A DNA stretch of 64,000 bases from CAZSRX01 sp964609675 [NCBI: uncultured Bacteroidota bacterium] (GTDB lineage Bacteria; CLD3; SB21). The stretch spans positions 15,298 through 79,297 of the forward strand of contig CAZSRX010000016.1 in assembly GCA_964609675.1 (NCBI GenBank), given 5' to 3'. Below the pieces are notes generated by a model. The model did no database searches and was not told the DNA's origin. It was given only the letters and a program-made list of their open reading frames with translations. The number at the start of each line of letters is the position of its first letter. The stretch's first letter is position 1. Shown here in pieces: positions 37,896-46,409 of this stretch. The position numbers and the translations under genes were made by a program.

Positions 37896-39191
37896 ATGAC
37901 AGAACAAACAATAAAACCGGCTCAATCCATAGATAAAATATTGCTGATGGTGGTACTGATTCTGATGACGTTTGGCATTGTCATGATATTCAGCGCCAGC
38001 CAGGTTATTGCAGAGAGGAAATTCGATAACACGTTCCATTTTCTGCTGCAGCAATTGCTGCGCGTCTGTCTGGGCTTCCTGATACTGGTGGTAGCGGCCA
38101 AATACGATTATCATAATTATATGAATAAAACGATGCTGTTCATGCTGATCGCTTTTATTCTGCTGATTGTGGTGCTGGGACTGGAGCGGGTTAAAGGGGC
38201 TTCGCGATGGCTCTCCATCGGCGGCTTCGGCATCCAGCCTTCTGAAATCGCCAAGCTGGGTCTGATTTTTTATCTGGCTGCATACCTGAACAACAAGGGT
38301 GACCGGATTCGCGATTTTCAGAACGGCCTGCTGCCGCCCTTGCTGATAGCGGGCGTCTTTGCGTTCATGATCATCCTGCAGCCCAATTTCAGTACGGCGG
38401 TGGTCCTGATGATGATGGTTCTCGCTGTATTATTCATCGGAGGCATGCGGATGAAGCATCTGCTCCTGCTGCTGGGTTCGCTGATACCGTTGGCGGGGAT
38501 TCTTGCCGTCGTGAGTCCCTACCGCTTTGCGCGTCTCTATACGTTTATGCATCCGGAATCGGATGCGCAGGGGATGGGCTATCAGATTAAACAATCGTTG
38601 ATTAGTTTCGGCAACGGCGGCCTTTTCGGCGTCGGTCTCGGGGAAGGCAAACAGAAAATGCTTTTTCTGCCGGAACCGTTTACGGATTTTATTTATTCCA
38701 TCATCGGCGAGGAACTGGGATTCATCGGGGCGGTAGCCGTGCTGGCGCTGTTTGTTGTGTTTCTGTTCCGCGCCGTCAAAATCGCCCGAACCGCGCCGGA
38801 CCTTTACGGTTTTTATCTGGCCGCCGGCATTATCATCAGCATCGCGCTGTACGTGGTAATCAATGCCGGCGTAGCGGTCGGGATTTTTCCGACCACCGGA
38901 CTGCCGATGCCGTTTATCAGTTATGGCGGCACCTCGCTGTTGTTTACGTGTTTCATGATCGGCGTCCTGCTGAACATATCCAAACAAAGCGTGTCCAAAG
39001 AAGAAGCGCTCAAGGTTATCATGCCCGAAGGCGACAACGGCGAACGTCTGAGCGAGAATTTTAATGTGTATATGAATGCCGATGAAAATCCGGCCGGTAA
39101 AGCATACAAAAAAACCGGTACGGTGCCGCCGCAATCGGCAAAGAACAAAAAATCGATACCCAGCATAGTGGGTATGGATTTTTCCGATTAA
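37896..39191 (+). CDS. ftsW: Septal peptidoglycan glycosyltransferase FtsW (SEDS family)
   Basis: 431 residues with about ten membrane helices. SEDS hallmarks: RVKGASRWLSIGGFGIQPSE, the YQIKQSLISFGNGGLFGVGL segment and PFTDFIYSIIGEELGF, then PTTGLPMPFISYGGTS. Polymerises lipid II at the septum in partnership with the PBP encoded upstream. A charged C-terminal tail of about 60 residues (after about 370) is longer than usual and ends near MDFSD; it may bind other divisome proteins. Confidence 0.96.
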   Translation: MTEQTIKPAQSIDKILLMVVLILMTFGIVMIFSASQVIAERKFDNTFHFLLQQLLRVCLGFLILVVAAKYDYHNYMNKTMLFMLIAFILLIVVLGLERVKGASRWLSIGGFGIQPSEIAKLGLIFYLAAYLNNKGDRIRDFQNGLLPPLLIAGVFAFMIILQPNFSTAVVLMMMVLAVLFIGGMRMKHLLLLLGSLIPLAGILAVVSPYRFARLYTFMHPESDAQGMGYQIKQSLISFGNGGLFGVGLGEGKQKMLFLPEPFTDFIYSIIGEELGFIGAVAVLALFVVFLFRAVKIARTAPDLYGFYLAAGIIISIALYVVINAGVAVGIFPTTGLPMPFISYGGTSLLFTCFMIGVLLNISKQSVSKEEALKVIMPEGDNGERLSENFNVYMNADENPAGKAYKKTGTVPPQSAKNKKSIPSIVGMDFSD

Positions 39192-39192
39192 T

Positions 39193-40311
39193 ATGAAACC
39201 TTTACGCTTTGTCATAGCCGCCGGAGGTACCGGCGGACACATTTATCCCGCGCTGGCCATCGGCGAGGCCTTGCGATTGCGTCATCCCGAATGCCGGATT
39301 TTATACGTCGGTACTAACCGGGGGCTGGAAAAGAAAGTAATACCGGCCGGAGGATTCGAACTGAAAACGATTGTCATGAGCGGTATCGTGCGGAGCTGGG
39401 CGCCGATGGATATTCTTAAAAATTTAATCGCGCCGTTTAAAGCGCTTATCGGTTTTTTACAGTCCTTGTGGATTGTGATTCGGTTCCGGCCGGACGCCGT
39501 AATCGGTTGCGGGGGTTACGTAACCGGTCCGGTAGTGCTGATTGCGCACTGGTTTGGGAAACCTACGATTCTGCAGGAACAGAATTCCAGGCCGGGCCGT
39601 ACAACCGTGGCGTTATCGCGATGGGTGGATCAAGTGCATATCGCTTACGAAGAAGCCGGTGCGTTTATCCGGAGAAAACCTATCGTCCATGTGAGCGGCA
39701 ATCCCTTACGGCAGGGACTGCTCCGGATACCCAGAGAGGAAGCCTGCGCGCGATGGAAGCTGGATGTGGCGATGCCGGTTTTGCTGATTCTCGGAGGCAG
39801 TCTGGGCGCGCGGTCGATCAATCTGGCTATGATAGATATTTATCAGGAACTGATGGCGGCAACACGCGTCCAAATAATCTGGCAGTGCGGTTCTGCGGAT
39901 TATAATATGCTGGAAGCCAAAATAAAGGATCATACGGAAGGCCTGCGCCTTTTTCCTTTTATCGACGATATGTCCGCGGCCTATTCCTGCGCCGATCTCG
40001 TTCTTTGCCGCGCTGGCGCGATGACCCTGTCCGAACTCACGTGGATGGGCGCGCCCGCCGTGCTGGTGCCGTATCCGTATGCGGCCGATAATCATCAGGA
40101 ATATAACGCGCAATCGCTGGTCCGGCGAGGCGCCGCGGTTATGCTGCTAAATCATGAACTGCAGACTAAACTGAAATATGTTCTGACGGATTTACTGAAC
40201 CGGCCTGAACAGCTTAAAAATATGGCGGCGAATAGTTCGCAACTCCGGCAGCCCGACGCGGCCCGGCGCATGGCCGACAGCATCCTGAACCTTGTCAGAA
40301 GGAGCCACTGA
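39193..40311 (+). CDS. murG: UDP-GlcNAc:lipid I N-acetylglucosaminyltransferase MurG
   Basis: 372 residues. GT-B fold enzyme that makes lipid II. N-terminal glycine-rich loop AAGGTGGHIYPALAIGEAL, second glycine loop GGSLGARSINLAM, and the donor site ADLVLCRAGAMTLSELTWMG followed by PYPYAADNHQEYNA. Starts two bases after the ftsW stop, so translation is probably coupled. Confidence 0.97.
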   Translation: MKPLRFVIAAGGTGGHIYPALAIGEALRLRHPECRILYVGTNRGLEKKVIPAGGFELKTIVMSGIVRSWAPMDILKNLIAPFKALIGFLQSLWIVIRFRPDAVIGCGGYVTGPVVLIAHWFGKPTILQEQNSRPGRTTVALSRWVDQVHIAYEEAGAFIRRKPIVHVSGNPLRQGLLRIPREEACARWKLDVAMPVLLILGGSLGARSINLAMIDIYQELMAATRVQIIWQCGSADYNMLEAKIKDHTEGLRLFPFIDDMSAAYSCADLVLCRAGAMTLSELTWMGAPAVLVPYPYAADNHQEYNAQSLVRRGAAVMLLNHELQTKLKYVLTDLLNRPEQLKNMAANSSQLRQPDAARRMADSILNLVRRSH

Positions 40312-40318
40312 TTTTTTT

Positions 40319-41701
40319 ATGAAGCAAACGATACGGCACATACATTTTATAGGTATCGGCGGCATCGGCATGAGCGCGCTCGCGGAAATCCTGCACCGGA
40401 AAGGTTATGCGGTCAGCGGTTCCGATCAGGCGCGGAGTGCGGTCACCGCGCATCTCGCGGAAAAAGGGATTACGGTGTTTGAGGGACACCGCAGCGAACA
40501 GGTGCGCGGCGAACTCGTGGTGTACAGCTCGGCTATCGACGTTTCCAATCCGGAGCTGGCGGAAGCCCGCCGGCGGAATATCCCGTGCATCAAGCGGGCC
40601 GAACTGCTGGGAGAACTGCTGCGGAACCGAAAAGGCATCTGTGTCGCCGGCACGCATGGCAAAACCACCACGTCGGCAATGATCGGTACGATGCTTATTC
40701 ACGCGGGCTTTGATCCCACGCTGTTCATCGGCGGTATCGTTAAGGCAATCCAATCCAACACACGGTTGGGCGACAGCGAATGGATCGTAGCGGAGGCCGA
40801 TGAGTTTGACCGCTCTTTTCTGCAGATGCATTCGTTTATCAGCGTGATCAACAACATTGAAGCCGACCATCTCGATTGTTATCGGGATTTAGAAGATTTG
40901 CGGCAGTCTTTCACGCAGTTTGCCAATATGACCTCGCTCTTCGGCTCCGTGGTTATCAACGTGGATGATCCGGGCGCGGCAGGGATTTTGCCCTCTGTGG
41001 TACGGAAAAAGATTACGCTGGGTATTCGTAAACCGGCTATGCTGACGGCCGGCGCTATACATACCGGAAACGGAAAGACATCTTTTTCGGTAATGGATAA
41101 TCACAATCAACTGGGCCAGATCCAACTTGTAATACCGGGCATGCATAATGTTTATAATGCTCTGGCGGCCGTTGCGGTAGGGCTCGAACTGGAAATTCCG
41201 TTTGAAACCATCCGGCAGTCCCTGTCGGTCTTTGAAGGCGCGGCCCGCCGTTTCGACATCATCGGAACACCGGGCGATATTACGGTGATCGACGATTACG
41301 CGCATCATCCTTCAGAGATCCGCGCGACGCTGCGCTCGGCGAAAGAACGATACCCGCAGAACCGTATCATTGCGGTCTTTCAGCCCCACCTGTACTCCCG
41401 GACGCGCGATTTTCTGGATGATTTTGCGCAGGCCTTTCAGACGGCCGACCGGGTCATCCTGACCGATATCTATGCCGCGCGTGAAAAGCCGATTCCGGGG
41501 TTGGATCTGATACAAATTCTTAACGATAAACTTACTGCCGCGCATCCGCATGCGGAACTGATAAAAAATCAGCAACAGATACCGCCGGCGCTCTGGTCCC
41601 TCTGCCGACCCGGCGATGTGGTGATTTTTCTCGGTGCGGGCGATATCACGCAGACGGCTAAGCAGTTCGCCGAATTTCACAACAAGAAAGCATCGAAATG
41701 A
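40319..41701 (+). CDS. murC: UDP-MurNAc--L-alanine ligase MurC
   Basis: 460 residues from ATG 40319, which starts the usual N-terminus (IHFIGIGGIGMSALAEIL). AAGGAG lies at 40299-40304, 14 bases upstream and still inside murG; an earlier TTG start would hide that site. ATP loop VAGTHGKTTTSAMIG, then EADEFDRSFL, NNIEADHLDCY and DDYAHHPSEIRATL. Adds L-Ala to UDP-MurNAc. Confidence 0.97.
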   Translation: MKQTIRHIHFIGIGGIGMSALAEILHRKGYAVSGSDQARSAVTAHLAEKGITVFEGHRSEQVRGELVVYSSAIDVSNPELAEARRRNIPCIKRAELLGELLRNRKGICVAGTHGKTTTSAMIGTMLIHAGFDPTLFIGGIVKAIQSNTRLGDSEWIVAEADEFDRSFLQMHSFISVINNIEADHLDCYRDLEDLRQSFTQFANMTSLFGSVVINVDDPGAAGILPSVVRKKITLGIRKPAMLTAGAIHTGNGKTSFSVMDNHNQLGQIQLVIPGMHNVYNALAAVAVGLELEIPFETIRQSLSVFEGAARRFDIIGTPGDITVIDDYAHHPSEIRATLRSAKERYPQNRIIAVFQPHLYSRTRDFLDDFAQAFQTADRVILTDIYAAREKPIPGLDLIQILNDKLTAAHPHAELIKNQQQIPPALWSLCRPGDVVIFLGAGDITQTAKQFAEFHNKKASK

Positions 41702-42624
41702 ACGAAATCCGAAAAGTTTTTTCTGGAATCCTGATGCCCGATGAACCGATGGCCAGGCACACCTGGTACCGTATCGGCGGACCGGCCGATTGGTACTGCG
41801 TTCCGGATACGGTGGAGGATCTGAAAACGCTCGTGCAATACTGCAGCACATCGAAAACACCTTATTGGGTAGTTGGTAAAGGCACAAATGTGCTAATCAG
41901 CGATGACGGCATCCGCGGAGCGGTAATCGATCTGTCGGCCGCCTGTCAGTTCGTGGAATTCGCCGGAAAATCGGTTACAGTCGGCGCGGCCTATCAGGTG
42001 CCGAAGCTGGTTATGGAGTGTGAAAAACGCGCACTGGGCGGCCTGGAATTATTTGCCGGAATTCCCGGCAGTGTCGGCGGCGCGTTGAAGATGAACGCCG
42101 GCTGCAACGGACGCGAGATTTATGAATATGTCAAAATCGTCAATTATTTAGAGCCGTCCGGCATGCGTGTTGTTGCGAAAAAGGACATGGCCTACACTTA
42201 CCGGCATGTGCCGCTTTTTGACGATCCGCTGAAAATCATTGTTTCGGCGGAGCTGACGCTGGAGCCGGAAGACCCCGCGGTACTTGTTGAACGGCGGAAA
42301 ACCTCACTGGAAAAACGCCAGCAAACGCAGCCGATCAGCCAGCCGTGCTGCGGCAGTGTTTTCAAAAACCCGAAAGATAATCACGCCGGGCGCCTGATTG
42401 AACAGAGCGGCCTGAAAGGATATCGCGTGGGCGGCGCAGCGGTTTCCGAAAAACACGCCAATTTTATTGTTAACGAAGGCGCGGCTACCGCAGCCGATGT
42501 CCTGCACATTATTCAGCATATACAACAAACGGTACACAGACAATATAATATATGGCTGGAACCCGAAGTCAAATTAATTGGCTTTCCGGATCCGGTCCTG
42601 CAACGCGTGTTGAAGTATGATTAG
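41698..42624 (+). CDS. murB: UDP-N-acetylenolpyruvoylglucosamine reductase MurB
   Basis: 308 residues. FAD-dependent reductase forming UDP-MurNAc. FAD-domain motifs WVVGKGTNVLISDDGIRGAV and GLELFAGIPGSVGGALKMNAG; C-terminal catalytic Ser region QPCCGSVFKNPKDNHAGRLI and SEKHANFIVN. Overlaps murC by four bases (ATGA). The position between murC and ftsQ is common; ddl, often found here too, is absent. Confidence 0.97.
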   Translation: MNEIRKVFSGILMPDEPMARHTWYRIGGPADWYCVPDTVEDLKTLVQYCSTSKTPYWVVGKGTNVLISDDGIRGAVIDLSAACQFVEFAGKSVTVGAAYQVPKLVMECEKRALGGLELFAGIPGSVGGALKMNAGCNGREIYEYVKIVNYLEPSGMRVVAKKDMAYTYRHVPLFDDPLKIIVSAELTLEPEDPAVLVERRKTSLEKRQQTQPISQPCCGSVFKNPKDNHAGRLIEQSGLKGYRVGGAAVSEKHANFIVNEGAATAADVLHIIQHIQQTVHRQYNIWLEPEVKLIGFPDPVLQRVLKYD

Positions 42625-43741
42625 AAAAAAACGCACACAAAGCCAGGTCGATTTGTTTGCCGACGAACTGATGGAACTGGAATCGGAGGTTCATAAAGAA
42701 TCCCGTTCTATGACGCGAACTCCGTCACGGGTGTCCGCCACGAGTTCGAGCGCGGTCGCGGATTACCGTAAAACCGCTTCGGTCGATGTGGTGAACCACG
42801 AGGACAGCGGCGAGCTGTTTGAGCAGGCAACGGAAGAAATAACCTTGCCCGAAACCGATGAAACGCCGGTTCCTCAAACGGCCTCGAAGAAAGACGGGGA
42901 CAGCAGGGATTTCATCATTAACCGCGATTTTGCCGACGGTTTCTATGTCCGTGAAACGCCGCCGGATAATGAGCAAACATCCCTTACCGGCCGTACCCAT
43001 CGGACGCTCATGCGGCGCCGGTTGATGAAACTGTTGCTGTTGGTTTTTCTGATTATGATCCTGCTGACGGTTCTCAATTGGAAAGAATGGGTTACTGAGT
43101 CCTCGCTGTTTACGCTTAAAAACATTGTCGTTACCAATACCATTCTCGCCACCCGTGAAGAAGTCCTGCAATCGGCCGGCCTGGAAAAAAACGCGCGGCT
43201 CGGAACCATCAACCTGGAGGCCGTGGCGGAGCGCGTGAAAAAAAATCCGCTTTTCCGGAATGTCACCGTGAGCCGCAACTACCCTTCGACCGTGGTAATC
43301 ACGGTCGAAGAACGCCGTCCGCTCAGCTTCCTGATTGGTCAGGACATTTACGCCATGGATGAAGAAGGCGTGATTCTGCCGAAGCTTAAACCGATCCGCC
43401 AGTACAACCTGCCGGTGATTACGGGTATCCGTACCGCGGTGAAACCGGGGCTGCGAGCCCAGTCAAACGAATTGAAAGCGATATTACAATTTCTCAAAAT
43501 GGCGAAGGATCGCACACCGGCTCTGTATTTTGAAATCTCGGAAATAAACCGCCAGAAAGACCGGACCGTGCTGTACCTGAATACCCTGCCGGTGGCGTTG
43601 GTGGCGGACATGAATTATCCGGCCAGAACTCTGCTCTATATGGAGCTGGTGCAGCAGGCGCTCAAAGACGGCGCGCGGCTCCGCGATCTCCGGGAAGTGG
43701 ATCTGCGTTACGACGGCCAGTTGGTATTAAGGAAAAAATAG
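42617..43741 (+). CDS. ftsQ: Cell-division protein FtsQ/DivIB
   Basis: 374 residues. The cytoplasmic N-terminus is unusually long (about 135 residues), charged and low in order, with a basic stretch (LMRRRLMK) before the membrane helix (about 137-153). A POTRA domain (about 164-235: FTLKNIVVTN, EEVLQSAG, VKKNPLFRNVTVSRNYPSTV) and the FtsQ beta domain follow. It couples divisome parts across the membrane. Overlaps murB by eight bases. Confidence 0.92.
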   Translation: MIRKKRTQSQVDLFADELMELESEVHKESRSMTRTPSRVSATSSSAVADYRKTASVDVVNHEDSGELFEQATEEITLPETDETPVPQTASKKDGDSRDFIINRDFADGFYVRETPPDNEQTSLTGRTHRTLMRRRLMKLLLLVFLIMILLTVLNWKEWVTESSLFTLKNIVVTNTILATREEVLQSAGLEKNARLGTINLEAVAERVKKNPLFRNVTVSRNYPSTVVITVEERRPLSFLIGQDIYAMDEEGVILPKLKPIRQYNLPVITGIRTAVKPGLRAQSNELKAILQFLKMAKDRTPALYFEISEINRQKDRTVLYLNTLPVALVADMNYPARTLLYMELVQQALKDGARLRDLREVDLRYDGQLVLRKK

Positions 43742-43763
43742 ATAAATCAAATACAGGTGTAAT

Positions 43764-45068
43764 ATGTCGGGTAGCATAGTTGTCGGGTTGGATATCGGTA
43801 CCACCAAGATTGCCGCCATCATTGCCGAAGTGAGCGGGCGGGATGTAAAGATCCTTGGGGTCGGCAAATATCCGTCCGTTGGTCTCAAACGCGGCATGGT
43901 GGTCAATATTGACCAGACCGTGGAATCCATTAAAAAAGCGATGCAGCAGGCGGAATTGATGGCCGGCGTACAAGCAGAATCTGTGTACGTGGGCATCGCC
44001 GGCGATCATGTCCGCGGCATCAACAGCCATGCGGTTGTGGCGGTAGGCCGCCAGGATCACGAAATCACCGAGGATGATGTCCGTCGGGTGATTGACGCCG
44101 CAAAAGCCGTAACGATGCCGATGGATCGCGAGATTATTCATGTCATTCCGCAGGAGTTTATCGTGGACAACCAGGAAGGCATACGCAATCCCATCGGTTT
44201 GACCGGCACGCGGCTGGAAGTGGAGGCGCATGTGGTGACCGGCGCAGTGGCCTCGGCGCAGAACACCTGCCGCTGCGTGCAGCGCGCGGGTTTCCGTGTA
44301 AAAGACCTCGTCCTGCAGCCCCTGGCCTCGAGTTATGCCGTACTGGAACGCGAGGAACAGGAACTGGGTGTGGCGCTCGTCGATATCGGCGGCGGTACCA
44401 CCGACATCGCCGTATTCTTCGACGGCAGCATCCGCTCCACGGACATGATTGGTCTCGCCGGACAGGTCGTAACCAATGATGTCTCAATCTGCCTGAAAAC
44501 CGCCAACGAACGCGCCGAAGAGATTAAGACCAAACACGGATGCGCCTTTGCGCAACTGGTCGCGGAAGAGGATATTATCAGCATACCGATGGTTGGCGGT
44601 CGTCAACCGCGGGAAATTTCCAGGAAGTATCTGGCCAAAATCATTGAAGCGCGCATGACCGAAATCTTCAACCTCGTGCAGTTTAACCTGACCGAGAATA
44701 AACTGATCAGCGTTATGAACGCCGGTTTAGTGCTGACCGGAGGTGGTTCGCTGCTGCCGGGCACCGAGGAACTTGCGGCGGAAATATTCAAAATGCCGGT
44801 TCGCACCGGCATCCCGAGCGGACTCGGCGGTCTGATGGGCGAGGCCAGCAGCCCCGTGTTTGCCACCAGCGTCGGGCTCATTCACTACGGTTATCAGAAA
44901 GACCGGCTTAAACATCAGGACGATTATCAGGATGACGATACGTATGATAACGGCGAGGAAGAGGCCGGTCCGGAAATCACCGACGACCAGGGTGTGCCGC
45001 GCCGTGAGGGCAAACTGTACGATAAAATTCTGGATAACCTGAAGAAATTTGCGAAGGAATTTTTTTAA
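43764..45068 (+). CDS. ftsA: Cell-division actin-like protein FtsA
   Basis: 434 residues. Actin-fold ATP motifs VGLDIGTTKIAAIIAEV (phosphate 1), LVDIGGGTTDIAVF (phosphate 2) and GLVLTGGGSLLPG (adenosine). The 1C subdomain lies at about 85-165. The C-terminus ends in an amphipathic helix (DKILDNLKKFAKEFF), the usual membrane anchor, after an acidic linker. Tethers FtsZ to the membrane. Confidence 0.97.
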   Translation: MSGSIVVGLDIGTTKIAAIIAEVSGRDVKILGVGKYPSVGLKRGMVVNIDQTVESIKKAMQQAELMAGVQAESVYVGIAGDHVRGINSHAVVAVGRQDHEITEDDVRRVIDAAKAVTMPMDREIIHVIPQEFIVDNQEGIRNPIGLTGTRLEVEAHVVTGAVASAQNTCRCVQRAGFRVKDLVLQPLASSYAVLEREEQELGVALVDIGGGTTDIAVFFDGSIRSTDMIGLAGQVVTNDVSICLKTANERAEEIKTKHGCAFAQLVAEEDIISIPMVGGRQPREISRKYLAKIIEARMTEIFNLVQFNLTENKLISVMNAGLVLTGGGSLLPGTEELAAEIFKMPVRTGIPSGLGGLMGEASSPVFATSVGLIHYGYQKDRLKHQDDYQDDDTYDNGEEEAGPEITDDQGVPRREGKLYDKILDNLKKFAKEFF

Positions 45069-45094
45069 TAGAAACTTATAACGGGAGTACGACC

Positions 45095-46333
45095 ATGATT
45101 ACTTTAGACGATGTACGGGAATACGGCGCGAAAATGCGTATTGTGGGCGTCGGTGGCGGCGGTTGCAACGCGGTCAACGGCATGATCACCCAAAACCTCG
45201 CCGGCGTGGATTTTATAGCCATTAATACCGACCTGCAGGTGCTGGAAGCCAACAAAGCGTCGCACAAGATTCAGATCGGTAAGAATCTCACCAAGGGCCT
45301 CGGAGCCGGCGCCAATCCTGAAATCGGCAAGCGCGCCGCGGAAGAGGATCTGGACGATATCAAACGCCATCTTGACGGTTCCGATCTCGTATTTATCACC
45401 GGCGGCATGGGCGGCGGCACAGGTACCGGCGCCGCTCCGGTCATCGCCGAAACCGCGAAAAGTCTCGGTGCGCTGACGATCGGCATTGTGACCAAACCGT
45501 TCGGGTTTGAGCGGGAAAAACGTATGGCGCAGGCCGTCAAAGGCATCGAGGAACTGCGACGCCATGTGGATACCCTCATCGTCATTCCCAATGAAAAACT
45601 CCTCACCGTTCTCCCGAAAAATACGACGCTGATGCAGGCATTCAAAACCGCCGATGATATTCTCTACCGCGCGACCAAAGGCATCTCCGATTTAATCACG
45701 AACACCGGTTATATCAATGTGGATTTTGCCGATATTAAGAAAGTCATGAGCAATGCCGGCGACGCGATTATGGGCATGGGTATCGGCACCGGCGCCAACC
45801 GCGGCGAGGAAGCCGTCCGGCAAGCCATCAGCAGTCCGTTGCTGGAGGAAACGAACATCGAAGGCGCCTCCGGCATCCTGCTGAACTTCACCTGCCCGAT
45901 GGACGTTACCATGGAAGAAGTGGAACTCATATCCGGACTCATCACCAAGGTTGCCGGGCGCGATGCCGACGTGATCTGGGGCTACGTGGTGGACGAGAAC
46001 CTGCAGAACGAGATTCATGTCACTGTCATCGCCGCGGGCCTTAACCGGCGCTCCAATCAAAAGGCAACGGACAATGAAACCGCGCCGACGGGTATGGCTT
46101 TTATGAAAAAGAACAGCAGCGGCGGTTACGAATACTTCGACCACCTCCATGCGATTCGAATGAACCAGTACCGCGATCTGGAAACACCCGCCATCAAACG
46201 CACCGAGTCGGATATCGCCGCGGAATCTGAGAACGCGTTGATAGATACTCCGGTGCTGCAGCAAACCGGAACCGACGGCAACCTCACGGACAGCAACATT
46301 CCGACATTTCTGAGGAATCATCTGAAACGTTAG
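45095..46333 (+). CDS. ftsZ: Cell-division tubulin-like GTPase FtsZ
   Basis: 412 residues. GTPase core with VGVGGGGCNAVNGMI (about 17-31) and tubulin signature GGMGGGTGTGAAP (103-115). The T7 synergy loop is seen as NVDFADIKKVMSNAG. After a variable linker (about 325-395) comes the conserved C-terminal peptide SNIPTFLRNH, which binds FtsA and other partners. Last gene of the dcw cluster, followed by a strong terminator. Confidence 0.98.
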   Translation: MITLDDVREYGAKMRIVGVGGGGCNAVNGMITQNLAGVDFIAINTDLQVLEANKASHKIQIGKNLTKGLGAGANPEIGKRAAEEDLDDIKRHLDGSDLVFITGGMGGGTGTGAAPVIAETAKSLGALTIGIVTKPFGFEREKRMAQAVKGIEELRRHVDTLIVIPNEKLLTVLPKNTTLMQAFKTADDILYRATKGISDLITNTGYINVDFADIKKVMSNAGDAIMGMGIGTGANRGEEAVRQAISSPLLEETNIEGASGILLNFTCPMDVTMEEVELISGLITKVAGRDADVIWGYVVDENLQNEIHVTVIAAGLNRRSNQKATDNETAPTGMAFMKKNSSGGYEYFDHLHAIRMNQYRDLETPAIKRTESDIAAESENALIDTPVLQQTGTDGNLTDSNIPTFLRNHLKR

Positions 46334-46354
46334 AGCCTGGCGGCAAAAAAGGAA

Positions 46355-46393
46355 AAGCCGTTCATCCTAAAAGGATGAACGGCTTATATTTTT
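46355..46393. terminator. Intrinsic terminator after ftsZ
   Basis: AAGCCGTTCATCCT (46355-46368) pairs perfectly with AGGATGAACGGCTT (46372-46385) around a 3-base loop, followed by ATATTTTT. It ends the dcw operon and may also serve the convergent DUF4175 gene. Confidence 0.9.
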
Positions 46394-46409
46394 AAATAAG
46401 GATAAATAT